A DNA stretch of 18,500 nucleotides from Bacteroidales bacterium (GTDB lineage: Bacteria; Bacteroidota; Bacteroidia; Bacteroidales; UBA10428), in contig JAFGOZ010000589.1 in assembly GCA_016926235.1 (NCBI GenBank), forward strand, positions 1-18,500, given 5' to 3'. Positions 7,898 through 15,958 of this stretch are shown piece by piece. The notes below the pieces were generated by a model that saw only the letters and a program-made list of their open reading frames with translations, was not told the origin of the DNA and did no database searches. The first letter of the stretch is position 1. Every line of letters begins with the position of its first letter. The translations under genes and the position numbers were made by a program.

Positions 7898-9813
7898 TTT
7901 ATCAAACTTCACCTATTGCCATAATACTTTTCGTAGTATTTGTATTATTTGTATTGGCTTTATCATTTTATTTTGCCCGTAAAACAAAATCTGCCAGCGG
8001 ATACTTTGCTGCTGGAGGAACCATCCATTGGGCAGTAAACGGTATTGCATTTGCAGGAGATTATCTTTCAGCTGCTTCATTTCTTGGAATTTGCGGTATG
8101 ATTGCATTTTTTGGATATGATGGATTTCTATATTCAATTGGATATCTTGCAGGATGGATTGTTGCATTGTTTCTTGTCGCCGAACCACTTAAGCGTTTAG
8201 GAAAATTTACATTTACTGATGCACTTGACTCAAAATTTAATTCAAGAGCTATACAGCTTACTGCTGCTATTAGTACCCTTATAGTTTCCATGTTTTATCT
8301 TATCCCGCAAATGGTGGGCGCTGGTGCATTGGTTAAACCATTACTTGGATTGGAGCATCATTGGGGTGTTATAATTGTAGGAGCCGTGGTGATATTGATC
8401 GTTGCAACAGCAGGTATGACATCTACAACCTATGTGCAATTTATAAAGGGCGGTCTGCTCATAATCTTTTCGACCATTCTCGCAGTATATATATTTAATA
8501 ACGGACTTACCTTAAATCCTGATCATGAGCATCAGCAATATCATGATTTTATAACCCTCGCTCCTGTTGTTGACGCTGGTCAGGTGGTTTCTGTTGAGGG
8601 ATATAATGTAATAAGTCAGCAGGATGTTAAGGAAAAGCACCTGGTAAAGTTAGAGAAGGATGGAATAAATCGCTGGTATTCTTTAAGTGAGAAAGATGGT
8701 AATGCTGTTCTGACAGAGATGCTTTCTGTAACAAACAGTGCTGATGGGCAAAAACTTTATAATGGAGAACCCAAAGAAAATGCAAAATTCTTCCAGGTAG
8801 GACATATGAGCAAGATAATTGTAGATGGAAAAGAAGTTGACAAAACAGGCCCGATGGGACCATTTAAATTTTTATCAACCATAGAAAAAAGTGAAATTGT
8901 ACGCTTCTCGGAATTAAAATTTAAGGACGGAGAAAACAGCATAACTGCATGGTATCAAAATCCAACTGCAGGTAGCGATATGATGAAACCTGGCTTAAAA
9001 TTTAAGATTGGTGAGGGAGCAACCCCAATATCAAAACTAAATTTTATTTCTTTAATGATAGCGTTATTCTTAGGAACATCTGCACTTCCACATATCTTAA
9101 TCAGATATTATACCGTTCCAAGTCAGAAAGATGCAAGAAAATCAACCATTGTGGCTATTGCATCCATTGGAGCTTTCTATGTACTGACCATGTTTATGGG
9201 CATGGGTGCATCAGTAAATGGTGTATTGGATATGGAGAGCAGTAATATGTCGGCACCTCTTTTGGCACGTGCCTTTGGAATAGGGTTGTTTTCTATAATT
9301 TCGGCAATCGCTTTTGCAACTATATTGGGCACGGTAAGTGGACTGATAGTTGCTTCTTCGGGAGCTATTGCCCATGATTTTATGGATAACTTTCTACGCA
9401 AGAACATGGATGACAAGAAGAAGGTAAAAGCCGGTAAAATTGCTGCATTCTCTGTAGGAATAATTGCTATTGGTTTAGGAATTGCATTTAAAGGAATGAA
9501 CGTTTCGTTTCTTGTAGGTTGGGCATTTGCTGTTGCAGCATCTGCTAACCTTCCAGCCATATTAATGCTGCTTTTTTGGAAGAAAACAACGGCAAAAGGC
9601 ATTGCCTGGTCAATTATTTCCGGTATTGTATCAGCATTGGGTATTATTCTTACTTCACCTTCAATGTTTGATCAATTTGGATGGGGCAAAGAAAATGCAC
9701 CACACCAGCTTGATAATCCTGCAATAATATCCTTTACACTTGCACTTATTGTGCTTGTAATAGTATCATTAATAACTAAAAAAGATAATGCAAAACTTGA
9801 AAAGGCAGGTTAA
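7894..9813 (+). CDS. actP: ActP-type cation/acetate symporter with large hydrophilic insertion
   Basis: A 639-residue inner-membrane transporter of the sodium:solute symporter family (SSS), closest in pattern to ActP, which moves acetate and related short monocarboxylates with a cation. Recognisable segments are FARKTKSASGYFAAGG near 27-42, GIAFAGDYLSAASFLGI near 50-66, the IPQMVGAGALV segment at 137-147, TAGMTSTTYVQFIKG at 172-186, GTSALPHILIRYYTV at 394-408, and WAFAVAASANLPAILMLLFW near 543-562. About 13 hydrophobic helices are expected. Between the helix ending near 203 and the one starting near 384 is a hydrophilic stretch of roughly 180 residues, where E. coli ActP (about 550 residues) has only a short loop; this accounts for the extra length. 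It is coupled to the DUF485 gene upstream and followed after 29 bases by the porin gene. Substrate is inferred from family and context; propionate, pyruvate or glycolate remain possible. Confidence 0.9.
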   Translation: MIYQTSPIAIILFVVFVLFVLALSFYFARKTKSASGYFAAGGTIHWAVNGIAFAGDYLSAASFLGICGMIAFFGYDGFLYSIGYLAGWIVALFLVAEPLKRLGKFTFTDALDSKFNSRAIQLTAAISTLIVSMFYLIPQMVGAGALVKPLLGLEHHWGVIIVGAVVILIVATAGMTSTTYVQFIKGGLLIIFSTILAVYIFNNGLTLNPDHEHQQYHDFITLAPVVDAGQVVSVEGYNVISQQDVKEKHLVKLEKDGINRWYSLSEKDGNAVLTEMLSVTNSADGQKLYNGEPKENAKFFQVGHMSKIIVDGKEVDKTGPMGPFKFLSTIEKSEIVRFSELKFKDGENSITAWYQNPTAGSDMMKPGLKFKIGEGATPISKLNFISLMIALFLGTSALPHILIRYYTVPSQKDARKSTIVAIASIGAFYVLTMFMGMGASVNGVLDMESSNMSAPLLARAFGIGLFSIISAIAFATILGTVSGLIVASSGAIAHDFMDNFLRKNMDDKKKVKAGKIAAFSVGIIAIGLGIAFKGMNVSFLVGWAFAVAASANLPAILMLLFWKKTTAKGIAWSIISGIVSALGIILTSPSMFDQFGWGKENAPHQLDNPAIISFTLALIVLVIVSLITKKDNAKLEKAG

Positions 9814-9825
9814 TACCTGTCTTTT
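9800..9825 (+). promoter_or_regulatory. Hairpin spanning the symporter stop codon
   Basis: aaaaggcaggt (9800-9810) pairs with acctgtctttt (9815-9825) to give an 11-bp stem with one G-U pair and a taat tetraloop that contains the first bases of the stop codon. It is followed by ctcaa rather than a long U-run, so it may be a weak terminator, a 3'-end stabiliser or a processing site that sets the porin:symporter ratio. It lies 18 bases before the porin start. Confidence 0.5.
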
Positions 9826-9842
9826 CTCAATACAAAATAATT

Positions 9843-11177
9843 ATGAAAAGAACCCTAATCCTTTTAAGCATAATCCTGGCTCCAATGCTATTAAAAGCAC
9901 AGGATGAAGAACCCAAATATGGAATAAGTTTTTCTGGTTTTGTAAAGAGTGATTTTTTCTACGATACCCGTCAAACTGTTTCAATAAGAGAAGGGCATTT
10001 CCTTCTTTGGCCTGCAGCTGAGAAACTGGACGCAAATGGTGATGATATGAATGCTGTGCCAAATTTTAATTTTTTAGCCATCCAATCCAGGATTACAGGT
10101 AAAATTACAGGGCCTGATGCATTTGGAGCAAAGACATCCGGTGTAATAGAAGCCGATTTTTTTGGAAATGAAAACAGCACTTTTGCTGATGTAAATGGCT
10201 TTCGTTTACGTCATGCTTTTGTAAAATTAAACTGGACCAATACGGAGCTTTTAGCTGGTCAATTCTGGCATCCTATGTTTGTGACAGATTGTTTTCCAGG
10301 TGTTATTTCATTTAATACGGGAGCACCATTTCAACCATTTTCACGTAACCCGCAATTAAGAGTTACACAAAAATTTGGTGACATGAAAGTGATCTTTGCG
10401 GCATTATCTCACCGTGATTTTGCTACAGCTGCAGGATCAGAAGGACTGAGGAACTCAGCAATACCTGATTTGAACCTTCATTTTCAATATGGTACTAAAA
10501 ATGCAGATGCAGGTACTGAATTTCTTGTGGGTTTGGGAGTGGAATATAAAACCATTGTTCCCCGGTTAACAAGCAGTATGGTTGCAACTCCAGAATCATA
10601 TGAAATAAATTTTGCAGATTCTTCTGTAACCCATATAAAAGAAGTAACTACCAGCTATAAAGTGGACGAATCAGTAAGCAGCTATGCTGCTATGGCATAT
10701 TCTAAAATTAAACTTGCCCCTGTGACCATTAATATTGAAGGAGTATACGGTCAAAATATGTACGATGCAGTGATGATAAGCAGTATTGCAAGGATAGGTG
10801 TGGCTGATAGTTCTACTATGTCATATGATTATACACCAACAACCTGCTATTCAGTTTGGACTGATATCCTGACAAATGGAAAAACTATTCAGGGCGGACT
10901 ATTTGTGGGCTATACAGGCAATTTGGGTTCTTCAGGCTTTGAAAGCACCCCGGACAAGAAAAATTTTGATTCCTACGGAACGAGGTATAGCATAGAAAGT
11001 GTTTTGAGAATTGCCCCACGTATTATTTTTAACTCAGGTAAAACACGGTTTGCCGGTGAAATTGAATATACAAGCGCAGCTTTTGGTGATGGTACGTATG
11101 ATAATAAAGCGATTCCACAAAATACGAAAACAGTATCCAATATAAGGTTCCTGTTATCAGCTTATTATTTCTTTTAG
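9843..11177 (+). CDS. Outer-membrane porin-like beta-barrel protein
   Basis: A 444-residue predicted outer-membrane protein. Residues 1-20 are a signal peptide (MKRTLILLSIILAPMLLKAQ, cleavage after Q20). The mature part begins GISFSGFVKSDFFYD and shows alternating amphipathic strands with aromatic girdle residues, such as SGVIEADFFG, RLRHAFVKLNW and LLAGQFWHPMF, and ends NIRFLLSAYYFF with a terminal Phe, a usual barrel-assembly signal. Length and pattern fit a 16- to 18-strand general or substrate-specific porin; I cannot name the exact family. It directly follows the carboxylate symporter (29-base gap) and is closed by a strong terminator, so the operon supplies passage through both the outer and the inner membrane. 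Carboxylate passage is inferred from this context only. Confidence 0.8.
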   Translation: MKRTLILLSIILAPMLLKAQDEEPKYGISFSGFVKSDFFYDTRQTVSIREGHFLLWPAAEKLDANGDDMNAVPNFNFLAIQSRITGKITGPDAFGAKTSGVIEADFFGNENSTFADVNGFRLRHAFVKLNWTNTELLAGQFWHPMFVTDCFPGVISFNTGAPFQPFSRNPQLRVTQKFGDMKVIFAALSHRDFATAAGSEGLRNSAIPDLNLHFQYGTKNADAGTEFLVGLGVEYKTIVPRLTSSMVATPESYEINFADSSVTHIKEVTTSYKVDESVSSYAAMAYSKIKLAPVTINIEGVYGQNMYDAVMISSIARIGVADSSTMSYDYTPTTCYSVWTDILTNGKTIQGGLFVGYTGNLGSSGFESTPDKKNFDSYGTRYSIESVLRIAPRIIFNSGKTRFAGEIEYTSAAFGDGTYDNKAIPQNTKTVSNIRFLLSAYYFF

Positions 11178-11200
11178 TTTGTAATTGTATGTAAAATATT

Positions 11201-11242
11201 AAAATCCACTCTGAATCAAAAAAGAGAAAGAGTGGATTTTTT
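11201..11242 (+). terminator. Strong intrinsic terminator after the transport operon
   Basis: aaaatccactct (11201-11212) and agagtggatttt (11229-11240) form a perfect 12-bp stem with a 16-base purine-rich loop, ending in six consecutive T on the plus strand (11237-11242). It closes the DUF485-symporter-porin transcript. The A-run on the left arm would let it act in the other direction too. It ends only 16 bases before the GNAT start codon. Confidence 0.88.
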
Positions 11243-11257
11243 GATTTGTTATTGTAT

Positions 11258-11764
11258 ATGGAAAACAATGTTCAGGATTTAATCATTGAGAATGTAAATG
11301 AAAATGAGGCTCATGTTTTGACTGAGATAGCATTCGAAGCCAAAAAACACTGGAACTACCCCAATCACTTTTACGATATTTGGAAAGAAGAACTCACAAT
11401 AACTCCGGGTTATATTGAAAAAAATATTGTTAATAAAGCAGTGTTTTGTGGAGAAATAGTTGGGTTTTACGCTATCGTTGAAAATAAGTCAGACTTTTGG
11501 AGTGGAGAAGTATTTGTACAGAGAGGCTTTTGGCTTGAACATATTTTTGTTAAACCCAACTTTCACAATCAGGGTATAGGCATAAAACTTATTGAACATG
11601 CAAAAATAGAAGCACATAATAGGGGTGTTGAACATTTGCTAATTTTTGCAGACCCAAATGCAAGGGGTTTCTATGATAAAATGGGAGCAAGTTTCCTGTC
11701 TCTTTCAAAATCTTCCATTGCTGACAGGCTAATCCCGATATATGAATTAAAAACAGGGTTGTAA
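11258..11764 (+). CDS. GNAT family N-acetyltransferase
   Basis: A 168-residue cytosolic protein of the acetyl-CoA-dependent GNAT fold. The core is visible as EHIFVKP (94-100), the acetyl-CoA pyrophosphate loop Q105-G-I-G108, helix IKLIEHAKIEAHNRG, LLIFADP (127-133) and the C-terminal FYDKMGA (138-144). The acceptor substrate (small molecule or protein amine) cannot be predicted. ATG 11258 is chosen; a TTG at 11246 would add only four residues and lie closer to the terminator. The promoter must lie within or just upstream of the terminator region, or the gene depends on read-through. It is 66 bases upstream of the HEAT-like gene and may be co-transcribed with it. Confidence 0.88.
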   Translation: MENNVQDLIIENVNENEAHVLTEIAFEAKKHWNYPNHFYDIWKEELTITPGYIEKNIVNKAVFCGEIVGFYAIVENKSDFWSGEVFVQRGFWLEHIFVKPNFHNQGIGIKLIEHAKIEAHNRGVEHLLIFADPNARGFYDKMGASFLSLSKSSIADRLIPIYELKTGL

Positions 11765-11830
11765 ATGTAATCCGGGTATAGAGTTTTTCATAACAATACG
11801 TTATATTTATTTGTTGAAAATTTTACTGAT

Positions 11831-12349
11831 ATGAACCTGGAAGAATTACTTGTTGATAGTAGTCGTGCCGTGGCAGACATTGCCACAGATACTGTGCTTT
11901 CAGACACTAAAGTTTACTACCCTCCGTTGGTTGAAATGGCTTTTTCAGGAAAACCTAAATATTCTGAGAGAGCATGTCGCATAATGGCAATGGTGAATCA
12001 AAGCAACAAAGATTTAGTTAAACCTTATGTGAAAAAGATCATACATTCTCTTAATTCTTTAAATAGTAGTAAGCAGATGAACCTTTTGTACTTACTGATT
12101 GACCATGCTTATCCTCTTGATGATGATGAACTTGGTATATTGGTGAGTTTTTGTTTTGACAAGGTTGCAGCCGAAAAAGTAACTCCGGGCGTTAAAGTTC
12201 TTAGTCTTGAAGTATTACTGGTAATTATAAAATTCATACCGGAACTTAAAGATGAACTGATTATTTTGATTCAAGACCAGCTGCCTAAAAATTCGGCAGG
12301 GTTTAAAGTAAGGGGGAATAGGGCGTTGAGATTTTTAAGCAGTATATAA
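11831..12349 (+). CDS. Hypothetical alpha-helical (HEAT-like) protein
   Basis: A 172-residue soluble protein that I do not recognise. It appears almost entirely helical: amphipathic helix pairs recur at about 30-55 (PPLVEMAFSG, SERACRIMAMV), 61-92, 99-112, 120-135 and 137-150, as in HEAT/ARM solenoids that bind proteins. No catalytic motif, signal peptide or membrane segment is visible. ATG at 11831 has no clear Shine-Dalgarno. Its 3' end faces the histidine-kinase gene with only 16 bases between the two stop codons. An adaptor or scaffold role would be a guess. Confidence 0.72.
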   Translation: MNLEELLVDSSRAVADIATDTVLSDTKVYYPPLVEMAFSGKPKYSERACRIMAMVNQSNKDLVKPYVKKIIHSLNSLNSSKQMNLLYLLIDHAYPLDDDELGILVSFCFDKVAAEKVTPGVKVLSLEVLLVIIKFIPELKDELIILIQDQLPKNSAGFKVRGNRALRFLSSI

Positions 12350-12365
12350 AAGGCCAGGGCAAATG

Positions 12366-15300
12366 CTATACAGCTTTTATATTTTGTGTGGTTGCTTTTG
12401 CGATTTTTTCTAATAATATTTCGGTTATTATAGGTTTCGAAATATAATCGGTAAAACCCAAATCAAGAAGTTCTTTTGGTTCATGTTCAAAGACATAAGC
12501 GGTTTGGGCTATAACAGGTATATCTTCCCTTATTTTTCTGATCTCCTTATATGCGGTAATCCCATCCATCACTGGCATTCTTATGTCCATAAGGACTATA
12601 TCAATTTCAGGTTTTTCTTTGCATGTATTTACCGCTTCAAGTCCGTTTTTAGCATGGTAAAGTTTAATATTTTCACTAGAAAGTATCGATTCCAATAATA
12701 AATAGTTATACATTTCATCTTCCGCAATAAGTATTTTTAAAGGAATATTCATCATTTTTAAAGAAAATGATTCTTTATCAAGGTTATTTTCTTCAAAAGG
12801 TATAAATGGAAGTGTAAGGATGAATACAGATCCTGAATTGGGTTCTGATTCTAACCTAATCTTCCCGTTTAACAATTCAGCGAATGACTTGGAAATAGAT
12901 AAACCCAAACCTGTCCCTCCATAGTCAACGTGAATCGATGGGCCTCCTTGTCCAAAGCGTTCGAAAATTGATGTGTGGTGCTTTTTGTCAATTCCTATTC
13001 CAGTGTCTTTCACGTAAAATTCTATGTTATTTTCTAAAAGTTTATATCCAATTTCAATATAACCTTCATGTGTGAATTTGAATGCATTGTTTATGAGGTT
13101 GGTCAATATTTGAGAAAGTTTAGTTAAATCGGTAAGGATGGAAATGTTTTCCCGGGAATTATTTATATTACAAATCAATTCAATGTTTTTCTTTTTTGCC
13201 ATTGATAAAAAAGCATCATGTAGCTGGGAAAGCAGTATATTTATATCAACTGGTACGTATTTTACTTTTATATGTCCTGTTTGAATGCTTGAAATTGTTA
13301 GCACATCTGTAACAATTGAAAGCAATTGCCTGCTGTTAACGAGGATAATATCAGTATAATTCCTGATTATCTCTTGTGATAAATCCTGTCCTCCTTTTAA
13401 TAACTCAGAGAAACCTACTATTGCATTAAGTGGTGTCCTTATTTCATGAGACATATTTTGGAGAAAAGCTTCTTTGAGTTTATCTGAACGCTCGGCTTTG
13501 TCACGAGCCTCAATCAGATCCTGTTCCATTTTTTTTCGTTGCGTAATGTCCTGCACCGTGCCTATTATTTTTCGGGTATTGGTTTTTTCATTATAAAACA
13601 TTTCATTGTGGGATAAGAAATATCTTACAGGGCCATTTGCAGGGTTGCTTCTGTATTCAATGGTCATAATAGTATCTTTATCCTTTCTCGGTTTATTGCT
13701 TTCGAGAATTATATGCCGGTCATCAGGGTGGATAGCCTCTAAGAAATCATCAATTTTAGGGATACCTTTCTTTGGTTCGAATCCAAACAGATTGTACATT
13801 TCTTCTGAAAAATAGCCTTCTTCCGTATCCAGGTCAAGTTCCATACTGCCTATTTTTGCCGTTTTTTGTGCTCTTGCCAGGGATTCTTCACTACGACGCA
13901 GGGCCTCTTCGGCTTTCTTTCTCTCGGTTATATTCTGGTCTATTGTGCAAGCAAAAAACTTACCATTATAATCAATATAGTTTGTTGTTATCTCCACAGG
14001 AAATATCCGCCCGTCTTTTGTTTTGTGCCTTGATTGGAACACCATCCTTTTTTGGGCCATAAGCTGTAATTTATGATTCTGCCATCCTTCTTCCGGAAAA
14101 TCAGGGTCTATATGAAAAACCTTCAGGCCAATCAGTTCTTCCCTGCTGTAGCCCAAGGCTTTACATTCGGCATCGTTCACATATACAATCCTTGCTTCAT
14201 CATCGACCCAAAGAGTGTTGTTTGAAGAATTATCAATCGAAAACTGTGCCAGTCTTAATTTATCTTCGATTGATATTTTCTCTGTAATATCCCTGAATAA
14301 CCAAACCCTGCCTTTTATCTGGTTATCATCTATTAACGGATATGAAAGCCTTTCAATTTTACGTTCGTCATTTAAATGAAGAATATCTTCGGATGGTAAC
14401 GATGAATTATATATTTCTTCAATACGTTTGGCGAATTGTCCCGGGCATGCAAGTTGTGGCTTTACATATTTGATAAGGAACTCGTCTGTATTACCAGGTA
14501 CCAGTCCATCAGGAATTGAAAATATTTCTCTAAACCTGCTGTTAGTATGTGAAATTACACCATTTTCCTGTACAACGAGCAGGCCATCATTTATAGATTC
14601 TATTGTAGCTTTCAGGATTGATTCGCTGCTTCTGACTGCAAGTTCAGCTTTTTTTTGTCTTGTTATATCCTGAATAATAGTTAAAAATCTGGTTGTCGGT
14701 TTGTTGTTTTCATCTTTTTCCATTTCTGCAATCCCATGGACATATCGCTGAGGGGAACCGTCTGCAGGATTAATAGCAAATTCAAGATCGAATCTTTTTC
14801 CTTGCTCGATCAATTCAAAAAATGCTTTACGAAAAACAGGCAAATCCACTATGCACTTCTTCACCTGATCAAAAGAAATATTGCATGCGATTGGTGGGAA
14901 TCCATAGATTTTCATCGCTTCAGCCGATGCCCAGAGTTCTTTGTCATGAATATCCTGCTCGGAAAACCCTATGCGACCAATTTCCTGGGCTTTTTTAAGC
15001 CTTGTTTCACTTTCCTTTAATGCCCGCTCTGATTCAATCTGATCTGTAATATCGCGTGCTGATGCATATATCATCCCTTCTGAAGGAAAGGAGCGCCATT
15101 CAATCCAACGGTATGTGCCATCTTTATGCCTGTACCTGTTCCTGAAGCCTTTAATTGTATTCTTATTAGCCAGTTCATTGGTTGCTTCAATGGTAGTTTG
15201 GACATCTTCAGGATGAACAAATTGGATAAACGGTTTTCCTTCCAGATCAGATAATGTATAACCCAATGTTTTTTCCCATTCCGGGTTCAGCTTTATGAAA

Positions 15301-15425
15301 TTTCCGTTCGTATCCGCAATACAAAGCAGGTCGATACTATGGGCAAAAAAAAGATCTAAGATATTATCAGGATGTATTATTTTTTCTATTCCCTTGTTCG
15401 TGGTTTCCTCTTTTTTATGTTTCAT
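12366..15425 (-). CDS. Soluble hybrid histidine kinase with five PAS domains and receiver
   Basis: A 1019-residue sensor kinase with no signal peptide and no transmembrane helix, so probably cytosolic. Five PAS/PAC units are visible: about 20-132 (ends ARDITDQIE), 140-258 (ends IQDITRQKK), 268-385 (FRDITEKIS), 392-505 (DQNITERKK) and 514-632 (VQDITQRKK). PAS2 and PAS5 are alike (AQ-x-x-x-x-IG near 146 and 519) and look like internal duplicates. The kinase core has the H-box NMSHEIRTPLNAI with phosphoacceptor H660, N-box NLINNAFKF (776-784), G1 DTGIGI (807-812) and G2 GGTGLGLSI (836-844). The C-terminal receiver (about 896-1012) has acidic residues E902-D903, phosphoacceptor D947, T975 and K997. 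No output domain follows, so a separate phosphotransfer protein or DNA-binding regulator is expected. The partner is unknown; the LuxR-type regulator at 18256-18500 is a distant candidate. PAS ligands cannot be predicted. Confidence 0.95.
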   Translation of the reverse strand: MKHKKEETTNKGIEKIIHPDNILDLFFAHSIDLLCIADTNGNFIKLNPEWEKTLGYTLSDLEGKPFIQFVHPEDVQTTIEATNELANKNTIKGFRNRYRHKDGTYRWIEWRSFPSEGMIYASARDITDQIESERALKESETRLKKAQEIGRIGFSEQDIHDKELWASAEAMKIYGFPPIACNISFDQVKKCIVDLPVFRKAFFELIEQGKRFDLEFAINPADGSPQRYVHGIAEMEKDENNKPTTRFLTIIQDITRQKKAELAVRSSESILKATIESINDGLLVVQENGVISHTNSRFREIFSIPDGLVPGNTDEFLIKYVKPQLACPGQFAKRIEEIYNSSLPSEDILHLNDERKIERLSYPLIDDNQIKGRVWLFRDITEKISIEDKLRLAQFSIDNSSNNTLWVDDEARIVYVNDAECKALGYSREELIGLKVFHIDPDFPEEGWQNHKLQLMAQKRMVFQSRHKTKDGRIFPVEITTNYIDYNGKFFACTIDQNITERKKAEEALRRSEESLARAQKTAKIGSMELDLDTEEGYFSEEMYNLFGFEPKKGIPKIDDFLEAIHPDDRHIILESNKPRKDKDTIMTIEYRSNPANGPVRYFLSHNEMFYNEKTNTRKIIGTVQDITQRKKMEQDLIEARDKAERSDKLKEAFLQNMSHEIRTPLNAIVGFSELLKGGQDLSQEIIRNYTDIILVNSRQLLSIVTDVLTISSIQTGHIKVKYVPVDINILLSQLHDAFLSMAKKKNIELICNINNSRENISILTDLTKLSQILTNLINNAFKFTHEGYIEIGYKLLENNIEFYVKDTGIGIDKKHHTSIFERFGQGGPSIHVDYGGTGLGLSISKSFAELLNGKIRLESEPNSGSVFILTLPFIPFEENNLDKESFSLKMMNIPLKILIAEDEMYNYLLLESILSSENIKLYHAKNGLEAVNTCKEKPEIDIVLMDIRMPVMDGITAYKEIRKIREDIPVIAQTAYVFEHEPKELLDLGFTDYISKPIITEILLEKIAKATTQNIKAV

Positions 15426-15908
15426 AACCGAAGAATATAAGTTTTTAAACCTGAAATATTATTCTATTAGTTATATTATTATGTATTTAATAGCATGAAT
15501 ATAATAATCGACCAAAGGATCCGTTATTATTGGCGAGTTTTAAAAGAGTAAATTAGTGCCAACAAAGAACAATATTCATAATACCTTTACACACAGTAAA
15601 GAAATCAATTGAGAAAAATGATAAGACTAAATGCCATTTTATAGTATTTTGAAAATGGTATTCTGTAATTATGAATTTATGGATATTCTTCAATAATTCC
15701 TAATGAATACGCAAATATTTGATAATGTTTTTACAGATTAATTTTAATTAAACCAAGGCAGAATGTATACTAAGAAATCATGAAAATTTCCCATTATACA
15801 GGATAAAAGAAAACCGTATATTTTTATCCGACCTTCTTTAATTTACAAATGTTAATCCCTAATACCTGATCATTTTCAAAGAAAACAAAGGATATTTTAT
15901 TTTTCAAA
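15426..15908. other. Long non-coding region between kinase and chemoreceptor genes
   Basis: About 480 AT-rich bases with no ORF that I can support on either strand. It must contain the promoter of the kinase gene (start at 15425, minus strand), though no clear TTG/TAnnTTTG pair is seen. Two small dyads are present: ctttac-acaca-gtaaag at 15585-15601 (6-bp arms, 5-base loop) and ccatttt/aaaatgg at 15634-15658 (7-bp arms, 11-base loop). A small RNA is not excluded, but nothing identifies one. Confidence 0.5.
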
Positions 15909-15943
15909 AAAAAGAGCTTATCTCGGTTGAGAAAGCTCTTTTT
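15906..15943 (-). terminator. Rho-independent terminator of the chemoreceptor gene
   Basis: aaaaagagctt (15909-15919) pairs with aagctcttttt (15933-15943) in an 11-bp perfect stem with a 13-base loop. On the minus strand the stem ends in eight consecutive U (15906-15913). It begins 15 bases beyond the stop codon of the chemoreceptor gene at 15959. Confidence 0.88.
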
Positions 15944-15958
15944 ATATGTGCTGGTTTC

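Noticed and set aside
9177..9602. Open frame of 141 codons on the minus strand inside the symporter gene
   Set aside because: It is antisense to a strongly conserved transporter core and its translation has no recognisable domain; it reflects the codon bias of the real gene.
11246..11257. TTG start extending the GNAT gene by four residues
   Set aside because: It falls right after the terminator U-run and ATG at 11258 is the more usual start for this family.
13772..14062. Open frames on the plus strand across the histidine kinase gene
   Set aside because: They lie opposite conserved PAS segments and their translations are low-complexity, Leu/Ser/Phe-rich sequences with no family signature.
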